The notes: a model not told the origin generated them from the letters alone. Positions 11,297 to 21,818 are shown, counted from the stretch's first letter. The stretch is 64,000 bases of DNA from Vallicoccus soli (GCF_003594885.1 NZ_QZEZ01000002.1:124001-188000); one strand, 5' to 3'. Numbers and translations are program-made.

Positions 11297-11424
11297 GGAC
11301 GACCTGCGCTTCCTGTGGTGGCGGCGGGACCGGCGGGCGGACCTCTGGCTCGTGCGAGCGTAGCGAGCGCGCCTCCTGCCTAGACTGTCGCCCCGATGCG
11401 GCGGGTGAGAGGACGGAGCGGGGC

Positions 11425-12201
11425 GTGACGGGCAGCGACCGCGGGCGCAGGCTCGCGCGCGAGCAGTACGAGCGCCGCCAGCAGCGGCGCGCCGAGGCGG
11501 CCGCCCGGGCCCGCCGCCGCGGCGTCGTGCTCGGCGCGGTCGTCGCCGCCGCCCTCGTCGTCGGCGCGCTCGTGCTCACCAGCGTGCTCGACGACGACGA
11601 GGGCTCGTCCACGGCCGCTCCGCCGGCTGCGGCGGCCGGGCTGGACTGCGCGGAGGCGCCGTCGCCGGTCGCCTCGCCGCAGTCGTTCCCCAGCGCGCCC
11701 GCCCCCGACCCGCAGGGCCCGACGCGGGCGACGATCTCGACGACCTGCGGCGACCTGGAGGTCGAGCTGCTCCCCGAGGCGGCGCCCGCGACCGTCGCCT
11801 CCTTCGCGCAGCTCTCCGAGCAGGGCTTCTACGACGCCACCCCCTGCCACCGGCTCACCACGAGCGGCATCTACGTGCTCCAGTGCGGCGACCCGACGGG
11901 CACCGGGACCGGCGGCCCCGGCTACAGCGTCCCCCTCGAGAACGCGCCGGCCGACGAGGCGTACCCCGCGGGCACCCTGGCCATGGCGCGCTCCGCCGAC
12001 CCCGACAGCGGCGGCAGCCAGTTCTTCGTCGTGTACGAGGACACCCGCCCGCCCGCCCCCGGCTACACCGTCTTCGGCCGGGTGACCGGGGGCCTCGACG
12101 TGCTCGAGGCCCTCGCGGCCGCCGGGTCCGACGAGAGCAACGGCCCCGGCGACGGGCGCCCGGCGCAGCCGGTCGGCATCTCGGCGGTCGCCGTGTCGTG
12201 A
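11425..12201 (+). CDS. Membrane-anchored cyclophilin-type peptidyl-prolyl cis-trans isomerase
   Basis: A 258-aa protein. It has a very basic cytoplasmic N-terminus (residues 1-32), one membrane segment (about 33-52), a Pro/Ala/Ser linker, then a cyclophilin domain from about residue 95. The cyclophilin blocks are [29 protein letters not shown] and YTVFGRV. The FHR active-site arginine is present (CHRL), but the usual F is replaced by C. The domain faces outside, suggesting folding of exported proteins. The GTG start follows a GGACGGAGCGGGGC stretch. TAGACT at 11381 may be a -10, without a clear -35. Confidence 0.88.
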   Translation: MTGSDRGRRLAREQYERRQQRRAEAAARARRRGVVLGAVVAAALVVGALVLTSVLDDDEGSSTAAPPAAAAGLDCAEAPSPVASPQSFPSAPAPDPQGPTRATISTTCGDLEVELLPEAAPATVASFAQLSEQGFYDATPCHRLTTSGIYVLQCGDPTGTGTGGPGYSVPLENAPADEAYPAGTLAMARSADPDSGGSQFFVVYEDTRPPAPGYTVFGRVTGGLDVLEALAAAGSDESNGPGDGRPAQPVGISAVAVS

Positions 12202-12277
12202 GCCGGGGGGCGCAGGGCGCGAGGGCCGGGGCTGGGACCCTGAGGCAGACGTACGCACGAGGACGAGGCGGTTCGCG

Positions 12278-13507
12278 GTGAGCAGCAGCGAGTGGGGTCG
12301 GGTCGACGAGGCCGGGACCGTGTGGGTCCGGGTCGCCGACGGCGAGCGCGAGGTCGGCAGCTACCCCGGCGCGACGCCGGAGGAGGCGCTGGCCTACTTC
12401 GGGCGCAAGTACGACGAGCTGGCCGGGCAGATCACGCTGCTCGAGCAGCGCGTCCGCACCACCGACCTGGCGGCCAAGGACGCCCTGGCGAGCATCGCCA
12501 AGCTCCACGAGACGCTCGCCCAGGCCCACGCGGTGGGCGACCTCGGCGCGCTGGCCGGGCGCCTCGCCGCCCTCGTGACCCTGGTCGAGGAGCGCAAGGG
12601 GACGCAGGACGCCGCCCGCGCCAAGGCCCGCGAGGAGGCCCGCTCCCGCAAGGAGGCCATCGTCAGCGAGGCCGAGACCCTCGCGACGAGCACCTCGTGG
12701 AAGGCGTCCGGGGACCGGCTGCGCGCGCTGCTCGACGACTGGAAGGCCGCCCCGCGCCTGGACCGCAAGACCGACGACGCGCTGTGGAAGCGGTTCAGCG
12801 CGGCCCGCAACGCCTTCGACCGGGCCCGGCGCCACCACTTCGCGAACCTCGACGCGCAGCGCGACGAGGTCAAGCAGGTCAAGGAGCGCATCGTCCGCGA
12901 GGCCGAGGCGCTGCAGGACTCCACCGACTGGGGCGCGACCGCGGGGGCGTACCGCGACCTCATGACCCGCTGGAAGGCCGCCGGGCGCGCCGGGAAGGCG
13001 GACGAGGAGCGCCTGTGGCAGGCGTTCCGGGCCGCGCAGGACCGGTTCTTCGCCGCCCGGAACGCGACGTTCTCCCAGCGCGACGCCGAGCAGCGGGAGA
13101 ACCTCGCGGCCAAGGAGGGCATCGCCGCCGAGGCCGAGGCGCTGCTGCCCGTCACCGACCTGGCCGCCGCGAAGGCCGCGCTGCGCGGGCTGCAGGAGCG
13201 CTGGGAGTCGATCGGGCACGTGCCGCGCGACGCGCGCCCCACCGTGGAGGGGCGCCTGCGCCGGGTCGAGGACGCCGTCCGCGACGCCGAGGAGGCGCAG
13301 TGGCGGCGCAGCAACCCCGAGGCCCGCGCCCGCGCCGAGGCGACGGTCGCGCAGCTGCAGGCCTCGATCGCGAAGCTCGAGGCCGACGCCCAGCGCGCCG
13401 AGGCCGCGGGCAACGCCAAGAAGGCGGCCGACGCCCGCGCCGGCCTCGAGGCCCGCCAGGCCTGGCTCGTCGAGGCCGAGAAGGCCCTCGCGGAGTTCAC
13501 CGGCTGA
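12278..13507 (+). CDS. DUF349 domain-containing protein (predicted coiled coil)
   Basis: A 409-aa, highly charged helical protein. DUF349 repeats occur around SWKASGDRLRALLDDWKAA, DWGATAGAYRDLMTRWKAAG and LAAAKAALRGLQERWESIG, each with the DUF349 pattern of a Trp-containing helix followed by FxxARxxF (RFSAARNAFDRARRHHF, AFRAAQDRFFAARNATF). The N-terminal 40 residues form a small beta-rich cap; the C-terminus is a long Ala/Glu/Lys coiled coil. Role unknown; it is widespread downstream of rel/cyclophilin genes in actinobacteria. GTG start. Confidence 0.85.
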   Translation: MSSSEWGRVDEAGTVWVRVADGEREVGSYPGATPEEALAYFGRKYDELAGQITLLEQRVRTTDLAAKDALASIAKLHETLAQAHAVGDLGALAGRLAALVTLVEERKGTQDAARAKAREEARSRKEAIVSEAETLATSTSWKASGDRLRALLDDWKAAPRLDRKTDDALWKRFSAARNAFDRARRHHFANLDAQRDEVKQVKERIVREAEALQDSTDWGATAGAYRDLMTRWKAAGRAGKADEERLWQAFRAAQDRFFAARNATFSQRDAEQRENLAAKEGIAAEAEALLPVTDLAAAKAALRGLQERWESIGHVPRDARPTVEGRLRRVEDAVRDAEEAQWRRSNPEARARAEATVAQLQASIAKLEADAQRAEAAGNAKKAADARAGLEARQAWLVEAEKALAEFTG

Positions 13508-13509
13508 CA

Positions 13510-13533
13510 CCCCGCCCCGCCCCGCCCCGCCCC
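13510..13533. repeat. CCCCG tandem run (five C4 tracts)
   Basis: Five CCCC runs separated by single G residues begin three bases after the DUF349 stop. The minus strand therefore has five GGGG runs with one-base loops, a strong G-quadruplex candidate. The surrounding 13508-13560 is otherwise unstructured C/G-rich sequence leading into the 22-bp repeat array. Confidence 0.7.
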
Positions 13534-13562
13534 GCCGCGCCCCTGCCCGGCCCGGCCCCGCC

Positions 13563-13650
13563 GCGATCATGCAGCCCCGCGGCCGCGATCATGCAGGTCC
13601 CCGGTCGCGATCATGCAGCCCCCCGGCCGCGATCATGCAGGTCCCCGGTC
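13563..13650. repeat. Left array: four 22-bp repeats (core GATCATGCAG)
   Basis: GATCATGCAG occurs at 13565, 13587, 13609 and 13631, exactly 22 bases apart, each preceded by CGC. Copies 1 and 3 continue with CCCC, copies 2 and 4 with GTCCCCGG, so there is a 44-bp higher-order period. There are no spacers between units. The array overlaps the 3' end of the DUF559 gene: copy 4 encodes its last residues and copy 3 supplies the TGA stop. Its orientation is inverted relative to the array at 14714-14845. Confidence 0.93.
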
Positions 13651-14651
13651 GGGGAGGCGGCGCCGAGGGCCTCGCGCGCCTCGGCAGCCCGGCGCAGCCG
13701 CACCCGCCGGTCGCGCAGGGTCGTGCGCCGCCGGCGCTGCCACGGGACGACCTCCGGCACGAGGTCGACGGCCCCGGCCACGGCGCGCTCGAACGCGTCG
13801 CTGCGCCCGAGCACGGCCTCCTTGCCGACGGCGAGGACCGTCCAGCCGTGCACGCGCCGCAGCCGGTCCCTGCGGTGCGCGTCGTGGGCCTCGCGCTCCG
13901 GTCCGTGCCAGCGCTCCCCGTCGTACTCGAGGGCGAAGCCGCGCTCGCGCAGGGCGGTGTCGAGCCGCGCGACCACCGCGTCCCCGACCTGCACCTCCAC
14001 CTGCAGCTCGAGCGGCGGCAGCCCGGCGTCGTGCCACCGCAGGCGCATCCACGACTCCCCCGGCGACTCGGCCCGCGGGTCGGCGAGGGCGACGAGCTCA
14101 CGGGCCTGGTCGACCCACGGGAACCCGGCGAGCCCCTCGAGGCCCTGCTCCAGCGCCTCCCGCTCGACGAGGCGGGCGCCGAGCATGGCGTCCAGGTACG
14201 CCAGCCCGTCGCTGCGGTCCAGCCCGCGCGCCAGGTCCAGCGCCGTCCGCGTGGGGGCGGTGACGGGTACGCCGCCCAGGTCCACCACCTCGTCGTCGCC
14301 GAGGACCGCGACGCGCGCCACGACGCCGCTGCGGCGCAGGGCGCTGCGGCCCGCAGGGCGCACCACCTCCAGCACGGGCGGCAGGCGGTCGGCGCCCGGC
14401 AGCAGCGCGGGGACGCCGAGGAGCCACGCGGCGGTCGTACCGGCCACGACGGTGTCCGGTGGCGCCACGAGGGCGAGCGCCGAGGCGCGTACGGCCAGGT
14501 CGACGGGGACCCGCGCATCGAGCAGGACGCCCCGCAGCACGCGCACGGCCTCCCCGCGCAGCACGAGCTCGTCGAGGCGGTCGGGGCTCAGGCCGGCGCG
14601 GCGCGCCTGGGTCGTGGTGAAGGGCTGGCCGTCGAGCAGCAGGGGTCGCAC
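13611..14651 (-). CDS. AbiEi-like N-terminus plus DUF559 (Vsr-like) nuclease-domain protein
   Basis: A 346-aa protein of unknown function. Residues about 10-45 (FTTTQARRAGLS, RVLRGVLL) look like the AbiEi-type winged-helix antitoxin N-terminus. Residues about 195-295 match the DUF559/Vsr-like PD-(D/E)xK nuclease pattern: E199, D231 (VVARLD), E242-x-D244 (LEYDG) and W248-H249. A basic patch with many Arg follows at 305-322. The last codons (GDLHDRGRG) and the TGA come from the left 22-bp array. The right array lies 63-195 bases upstream of the GTG start. No clear Shine-Dalgarno is seen. No partner toxin gene is adjacent, so an AbiE toxin-antitoxin role is not supported. Confidence 0.8.
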   Translation of the reverse strand: MRPLLLDGQPFTTTQARRAGLSPDRLDELVLRGEAVRVLRGVLLDARVPVDLAVRASALALVAPPDTVVAGTTAAWLLGVPALLPGADRLPPVLEVVRPAGRSALRRSGVVARVAVLGDDEVVDLGGVPVTAPTRTALDLARGLDRSDGLAYLDAMLGARLVEREALEQGLEGLAGFPWVDQARELVALADPRAESPGESWMRLRWHDAGLPPLELQVEVQVGDAVVARLDTALRERGFALEYDGERWHGPEREAHDAHRRDRLRRVHGWTVLAVGKEAVLGRSDAFERAVAGAVDLVPEVVPWQRRRRTTLRDRRVRLRRAAEAREALGAASPTGDLHDRGRGAA

Positions 14652-14713
14652 GGGCCGAGCATGGCCGCCCGTCGGCCCGGGTGCGGCGCGTCGTCCACAG
14701 GCATCCGGGCGCC

Positions 14714-14845
14714 TGCATGATCACCGCCGGGCAGGTGCATGATCACCGCCGGGCAGGTGCATGATCACCGCCGGGCAGGTGCATGATCACCGCCGGGCAG
14801 GTGCATGATCACCGCCGGGCGGGTGCATGATCGCGGCCGGGCGGG
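14714..14845. repeat. Right array: six 22-bp repeats (core TGCATGATC)
   Basis: TGCATGATC occurs at 14714, 14736, 14758, 14780, 14802 and 14824, exactly 22 bases apart. Copies 1-5 are identical through TGCATGATCACCGCCGGGC. The sixth reads TGCATGATCGCGGCCGGG, matching the left array in inverted orientation over 18 bases (13622-13639). The array fills the gap between the rel stop (14867) and the DUF559 gene start and has no spacers. It could be an operator array for the DUF559 gene, a structural element, or the end of an element. Confidence 0.95.
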
Positions 14846-14866
14846 GTGCCGGCCGGCGCGGGGGCG

Positions 14867-17221
<2,355 letters not shown>

Positions 17222-17313
17222 CGCGACCCGCCTCCCCTCACCAGCGCTGCTGCAGGTGCGTCACGCACGATCATACGGCGCGGCGCCGCAGGCGCCGCCC
17301 CCGCGGGTCGGCG

Positions 17314-17862
17314 TCAGGGCAGCAGGACGTGCAGGGGTACGCCCGGGGCCGCCCGCTCCAGCCGCTCGCGCCCGCCGAGGCCGGGCAGCTCGAGGAGGAC
17401 CGCGACGCCGACGACCTCCGCGCCGGCGCGGGCGCACAGGCCGACGGCCGCCTCGACGGTGCCGCCGGTCGCCAGCACGTCGTCGACGAGCAGGACCCGG
17501 TGGCCGGCGACGAGCGCGTCCTCCTGCAGCTGCAGCACGGCCTCGCCGTACTCCAGCGCGTACGCCGCCTCGAGCGTCGCCCCCGGCAGCTTGCCCTTCT
17601 TGCGCACCGGCACGAAGCCCGCGCCGAGGTGCAGGGCGACCGGGGCGCCGAGGATGAAGCCGCGGGCCTCGACGCCGACGACGCGGTCCGCGCCCGGCCC
17701 CGCGGCCGCGAGCCCCTCGGTCGCCAGGCGCAGCGCACCGGGGTCGGCGAGCAGCGGGGCGATGTCCTTGAAGACCACGCCCGGCTCCGGGAAGCCGGGC
17801 ACGTCGCGGACCAGCGGGGCGAGCCGGGCGCCGACCTCCTCGCGCCCGGGGCCGGCGCTCAG
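17314..17862 (-). CDS. apt: Adenine phosphoribosyltransferase (probable CTG start)
   Basis: Converts adenine plus PRPP to AMP. The PRPP-binding loop is VLLVDDVLATGGT; other family blocks are GVVFKDIAPLL and VGVEARGFILGAPVA. Starting at the first ATG/GTG (GTG 17802) leaves only 162 aa and cuts off the N-terminal helix that precedes the FPEPG motif. An in-frame CTG at 17862 overlaps the secF stop as CTGA, matching the 4-base overlaps used throughout this window, and gives 182 aa, the normal family size. No ATG, GTG or TTG lies between. The function is certain; the start is an inference. Confidence 0.85.
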   Translation of the reverse strand: MSAGPGREEVGARLAPLVRDVPGFPEPGVVFKDIAPLLADPGALRLATEGLAAAGPGADRVVGVEARGFILGAPVALHLGAGFVPVRKKGKLPGATLEAAYALEYGEAVLQLQEDALVAGHRVLLVDDVLATGGTVEAAVGLCARAGAEVVGVAVLLELPGLGGRERLERAAPGVPLHVLLP

Positions 17863-19130
17863 CGCTTCCGCCCGCCGGGGCGCTTGCGCGCCTCGGCGCT
17901 CGTGCGGCGCGGCTGGTTGCGCGGCCCGCGCACCTGCCCGCCGCGGTGCGGGCCCTCGGCCCCGAGCGCGGTGGCGCCGCGCCCGGTCCCGGCGGCGCCG
18001 TCCGCGTCACCGCCGGCGGCCCCGTCCGCGTCACCGTGCGCGTCCCCGTGCGCGGCGGCGCCGTCGTCGAGCGGCCCGCCCGCCCCGTCGCCGGGGGCCT
18101 CGAGCAGGGCCGTCCCGGTGCCCGCCCCCGCGCCGGCCGCCGCGCGGCGGCGCGGCGCCGTCGCCGCGACGCCGGAGCGGCGGGCGTGGACGCGCTCGCG
18201 CAGGGCCTGCACCGCCGGCTCGCGCTCCTTGAGGTCCGCGAGCAGCGGGGTGGCGATGAAGATCGAGGAGTACGCGCCCGCGGCGACGCCGACGAAGAGC
18301 GAGAGCGCGAGGTCCTTGAGCGTGCCCGCGCCGAGCAGGCCCGCGCCGACGAAGAGGATGGCGCCGATGGGCAGCAGGGCGATGACGGTGGTGTTGACCG
18401 ACCGGACGATCGTCTGGTTGAGCGCGAGGTTGGCGGCCTCGCTGTACGTCGCCCGCGAGCCGGCGGTGATCCCCGCCGTGTTCTCGCGGACCTTGTCGAA
18501 GACGACCACGGTGTCGTACAGCGAGTAGCCGAGGATGGTCAGCAGGCCGACGACGCTGGCCGGGGTGACCTCGAAGCCGACGATCGCGTAGATGCCGACA
18601 GTGATGAGGATGTCGTGCAGCAGCGCGACGATCGCCGCGACCGCCATCTTCCACTCGAAGGTCATCGACAGGTAGATGACGACGAGCGCCAGGAACACCA
18701 GCAGCGCCCGGATCGCGGACTGCGTGACGTCCTCGCCCCAGGACGGCCCGACGAACTGCGCGCTGACGTCGCCCGGCTGCACGCCGAACTCCTCGGCGAG
18801 CGCGGCCTGGACCTCGGTGGTCTCCTCGGGGCTCAGCTGCTCGGTCTCCAGGCGCAGCGTGTCGTCGCCGACCTGCTGCGCCTGCACCTGGCCGGCGACG
18901 ACGCCGCCGACGGCTTCCTGGCCGCGCTGGACGTCGACCGCGGGGGCCGTCACCTGGAACGCGGACCCGCCCTCGAACTCGATGCCGAGGTTCAGCCCGC
19001 GGACCCAGAGCCCGCCGAAGCAGACGAGGATGATGAGGACCGAGACGGCGTACCAGCGGCGCTGCTTGGAGACGATGTCGAAGGACTTCTCACCGGTGTA
19101 GAGCCGGTTGCCCAGGGTCGCGAGGTCCAT
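17859..19130 (-). CDS. secF: Protein translocase subunit SecF
   Basis: A 423-aa membrane protein that, with SecD, uses the proton gradient to complete Sec-dependent export. It has an N-terminal membrane helix, the GIEFEGGSAFQV block at the start of the periplasmic domain, then five membrane helices. The family motifs YSLYDTVVVFDKVREN and ARATYSEAANLALNQT are present. The C-terminal ~110 residues are a low-complexity Ala/Gly/Asp stretch with GDA/DGAAG repeats and a basic end. The ATG overlaps the secD stop (ATGA). Confidence 0.96.
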   Translation of the reverse strand: MDLATLGNRLYTGEKSFDIVSKQRRWYAVSVLIILVCFGGLWVRGLNLGIEFEGGSAFQVTAPAVDVQRGQEAVGGVVAGQVQAQQVGDDTLRLETEQLSPEETTEVQAALAEEFGVQPGDVSAQFVGPSWGEDVTQSAIRALLVFLALVVIYLSMTFEWKMAVAAIVALLHDILITVGIYAIVGFEVTPASVVGLLTILGYSLYDTVVVFDKVRENTAGITAGSRATYSEAANLALNQTIVRSVNTTVIALLPIGAILFVGAGLLGAGTLKDLALSLFVGVAAGAYSSIFIATPLLADLKEREPAVQALRERVHARRSGVAATAPRRRAAAGAGAGTGTALLEAPGDGAGGPLDDGAAAHGDAHGDADGAAGGDADGAAGTGRGATALGAEGPHRGGQVRGPRNQPRRTSAEARKRPGGRKR

Positions 19131-21037
19131 CAGAGGTCCTTCCCCATCGAGGTCGCGCCCGAGGCGGCGCCCGCCTCGGCCACGCGGCGGCGCTCGCGCG
19201 CACGGGCCATGGCCAGCGACGGCGAGGGCGAGCTGCCCGGCACCGCCCCGAGCCGCTTCGCGTCGAGCCCGGACATCCCGCCGGTGCTCAGCCCGCGGGA
19301 GCGGACGAAGAGCGTCACGAGCGGCTTGGTGAAGAGGAACACGACGATGACGTCCACGAGCGTCGTCAGGCCCAGGGTGAAGGCGAAGCCGCGGACCGAG
19401 GAGCTGGAGAGGAAGTAGAGCACCACGGCGGCCAGCAGCGACACGACGTCGGAGGCGATGATCGTGCGCCGGGCGCGCCGCCAGCCGGTCTCGGCCGCCA
19501 CGCGGACCGTCCGCCCCTCGCGCACCTCGTCGCGGATGCGCTCGAAGTAGATGACGAACGAGTCCGCGGTGACGCCGATCGACACGATGGCGCCGGCGAT
19601 GCCCGCGAGGGTCAGCGCGTAGCCGATCTGCCAGCCGAGGAAGACGAGCAGGCCCCAGGTGCCGATGGTCGCGACCACGAGGCTCGCGACCGCCACCAGG
19701 CCGAGGAGGCGGTAGTAGACGAGCATGTAGAGCACGACGGCGAGCAGGCCGAGGCCGCCGGCGATGAGCCCGCCGCGCAGCGACTCGTCGCCGAGCGTCG
19801 GCGACACCTCGTTGACCGACTGGGGCTCGAACGCCAGCGGCAGGGCGCCGTAGCGCAGGACGTTGGCCAGGTCCTCCGCCGACTCCTGGGTGAAGCTGCC
19901 GGTGATCGACGCCGAGCCGCCGGGGATGGCCTCGTTGATGGTCGGCGCGGAGACGACGCGGTCGTCGAGGACGATCGCGAGCTGGTTCTCCGGCGGCGGC
20001 AGGACGTTGACCCGCGCGGTCTCGTCGGCGAACTTCCGGGTGCCCTCGCCGGTGAAGTCGAGGCGCACCTCCCAGGTGTTGGAGACGCCGCCGTTGGGCA
20101 GCGCCTGCAGGCCCGAGGTCGCGCCGGCGACGTCGGTGCCGACGAGCACGGCCGGGCTCAGGAGGTACTTCAGGCCGTCGTCGCCGCAGCTGGCGATGGG
20201 CGCGCCGGGGTCGCTCGGGCCGGTGCGCTCCGGCGGGTCGGAGCAGTCGAGCCGCTGGAACGCCTGCTGCACCCGCTGGGGGACCTCGGCCGCGGTGAAG
20301 GGCCCCTCGGCCGGGGCCTGCTCCTGCGCCGGCGCGGGGGTCGCCCCCGGGGTGGGCGCGGGCGTCGCGGCCGGGGCGGCGGGCGTCGCGGCCGCGAGCG
20401 CGCGCGGCGCCTCGCGGCCGTCGCTCGTGGGCTGCGGCGCGGGGTCCGGCGGCGTCTCGGCGATGCCCGCGGGCGCCTCGGCCCCGTCGCCACCGGCGCC
20501 GCCGGCGCCCGGCGTCGCGCCCGGCTGGACGGTCGCCCCCGGCGCGGGGGCCGCGGGGGTGGCGCCCGGGGTGGCGCCGGGGGTGGGCTGCGGCAGCGGC
20601 GTCCCGTTGTCGACGGCCAGGACCTGCCGGAAGCGCAGCTCGGCGGTCTGCTGGACCTGCGCCAGCACCTGCTCGTTGCGCTCGCCGGGGATCTGGATGA
20701 CGATCGTCCGCCCGCCGCCGGAGCCCTGCGAGCTCACCTCGGCCTCGGCGACGCCGGTGCCGTCGACGCGCTGGCGGATGATGCCGATGGCCTCGTTGAT
20801 GTTCTCGTCGGTGATGCTGCCCTCGGCGCCGGCCGCGACGACCGGGCGCAGGACGATCTCCGTGCCGCCGCGCAGGTCGAGGCCGAGCTGCGGGGTGTAC
20901 GTGTCGACGAGGCTGAGCGCGCGCCCGGCCACCCGGTCGGGGGCGACGACGAGGATGAGCGCGTAGAGCGCGACGCCGAGAGCCGCGAGGACGGCGATCG
21001 CGCGTCCGGGCCTCGTCGCGCCGGGGGGTCCTGCCAC
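19130..21037 (-). CDS. secD: Protein translocase subunit SecD
   Basis: A 635-aa RND-type membrane protein and partner of SecF. The N-terminal membrane helix is followed by the LGLDLRGGTEIVL motif. The first periplasmic domain is interrupted by about 115 residues of Pro/Ala/Thr/Gly low complexity (from about residue 145 to 265). The conserved SecD block TGSFTQESAEDLANVLRYGA and the six-helix membrane domain (TLGDESLRGGLIAG, AGAIVSIGVTADSFVIYFERI) follow. GTG start with a GGAGAAGG site. Confidence 0.96.
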   Translation of the reverse strand: MAGPPGATRPGRAIAVLAALGVALYALILVVAPDRVAGRALSLVDTYTPQLGLDLRGGTEIVLRPVVAAGAEGSITDENINEAIGIIRQRVDGTGVAEAEVSSQGSGGGRTIVIQIPGERNEQVLAQVQQTAELRFRQVLAVDNGTPLPQPTPGATPGATPAAPAPGATVQPGATPGAGGAGGDGAEAPAGIAETPPDPAPQPTSDGREAPRALAAATPAAPAATPAPTPGATPAPAQEQAPAEGPFTAAEVPQRVQQAFQRLDCSDPPERTGPSDPGAPIASCGDDGLKYLLSPAVLVGTDVAGATSGLQALPNGGVSNTWEVRLDFTGEGTRKFADETARVNVLPPPENQLAIVLDDRVVSAPTINEAIPGGSASITGSFTQESAEDLANVLRYGALPLAFEPQSVNEVSPTLGDESLRGGLIAGGLGLLAVVLYMLVYYRLLGLVAVASLVVATIGTWGLLVFLGWQIGYALTLAGIAGAIVSIGVTADSFVIYFERIRDEVREGRTVRVAAETGWRRARRTIIASDVVSLLAAVVLYFLSSSSVRGFAFTLGLTTLVDVIVVFLFTKPLVTLFVRSRGLSTGGMSGLDAKRLGAVPGSSPSPSLAMARARERRRVAEAGAASGATSMGKDL

Positions 21038-21195
21038 TGGTCGTCCTTCTCCTCGTCAGGTCGGCGCGCGCAGGGTGCCGCGGCGCCGCAGAGCCGGGTG
21101 ACGGACCGCCGTGGGCGGACGGACCGTCGTCGCATTATCGCCCACCGTCGCGGCGGCCTCGGGGGCGCCGCCGGGACGGTGGGGGGCCGGTCCGC

Positions 21196-21657
21196 TCAGG
21201 CGGGCCCGGGCCGGCGCGGGTCGTCGGGGTCGTCCGCCCGGGTCGCACCGCCGGGCCGGCCCAGGTCCCCCGGGCCCGGGTCGCCGGGGCCCGGGTCGCC
21301 GGGGCCCAGGCCGGCGGGGCGGTCCAGGCCGTCCGAGCGGTGCGGGCCGTCGGGGCGGTCCAGGTCGTCGGCGTACGCCGGTGCGTCGGGCGCCGCGTCG
21401 AGCGGCGTGACCACGCGGGCGACCGCGCGGCGGTCCCAGCGCGAGGTGGTGCCCGGCCCGGTCTCGAGGGTCACGCTCGTCTCGTCGAGGGCGACGACGG
21501 TGGCGTAGAGGCCGGCCGTCGTCATGACCTCGACGCCCGGGACGAGCTGCTCCTGCAGCTGCGCCATCTCCCGCTGCCGGTTGCGCGCCGGGCGCACGAG
21601 CAGCAGGTAGCCGACCACGAGGATCAGCAGGAACGGCAGCAGGCTGGCGATGTCCAC
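21196..21657 (-). CDS. yajC: Preprotein translocase subunit YajC
   Basis: A 153-aa small membrane protein of the Sec holotranslocon. It has a single N-terminal membrane helix (LLPFLLILVVGYLLLVRPA) and the YajC core PGVEVMTTAGLYATVVALDET. The acidic/Pro/Gly tail contains GDPGPGDPGPGD, encoded by a 15-bp tandem repeat around 21271-21310. The GTG at 21657 is chosen because GGAAGGA lies about 11 bases upstream and the hydrophobic helix begins at once. It is the first gene of yajC-secD-secF-apt-rel. Confidence 0.93.
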   Translation of the reverse strand: MDIASLLPFLLILVVGYLLLVRPARNRQREMAQLQEQLVPGVEVMTTAGLYATVVALDETSVTLETGPGTTSRWDRRAVARVVTPLDAAPDAPAYADDLDRPDGPHRSDGLDRPAGLGPGDPGPGDPGPGDLGRPGGATRADDPDDPRRPGPA

Positions 21658-21759
21658 GGCGGTCGTGGTCCTTCCGGGCGCCGGGGGCGCGGCAGGGGAC
21701 GGCGGGCGGGAGCGCACGGGCGCCCGCCGCGACGTCCCGGGGGCGCCGCGGCGGCGAGG

Positions 21760-21788
21760 AGTCTAGGTGAGGCTCCGGAGGGCGACAA
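21760..21788 (-). promoter_or_regulatory. Probable sigma-70-type promoter of the yajC-secDF-apt-rel genes
   Basis: Read on the minus strand, TTGTCG (21783-21788) and TAGACT (21760-21765) are separated by exactly 17 bases. The -10 lies about 100 bases before the yajC GTG. Both hexamers are good matches for a housekeeping actinobacterial promoter. Confidence 0.6.
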
Positions 21789-21818
21789 CGAGCGCCGCGC
21801 GGCGGGAGTGCCGTACAG

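Noticed and set aside
13611-14651. Complete AbiE-type toxin-antitoxin pair
   Set aside because: Only the AbiEi-like N-terminus is seen; no AbiEii nucleotidyltransferase gene is adjacent, and the C-terminus looks like a nuclease domain.
12292-14742. 816-aa plus-strand frame through the DUF349 gene, the arrays and the DUF559 gene
   Set aside because: Out-of-frame reading of real genes and repeats, Arg/Ala/Gly-rich, no domain.
13563-14845. 22-bp arrays as CRISPR
   Set aside because: Units abut with no unique spacers, are only 22 bp long, and no cas gene is present.
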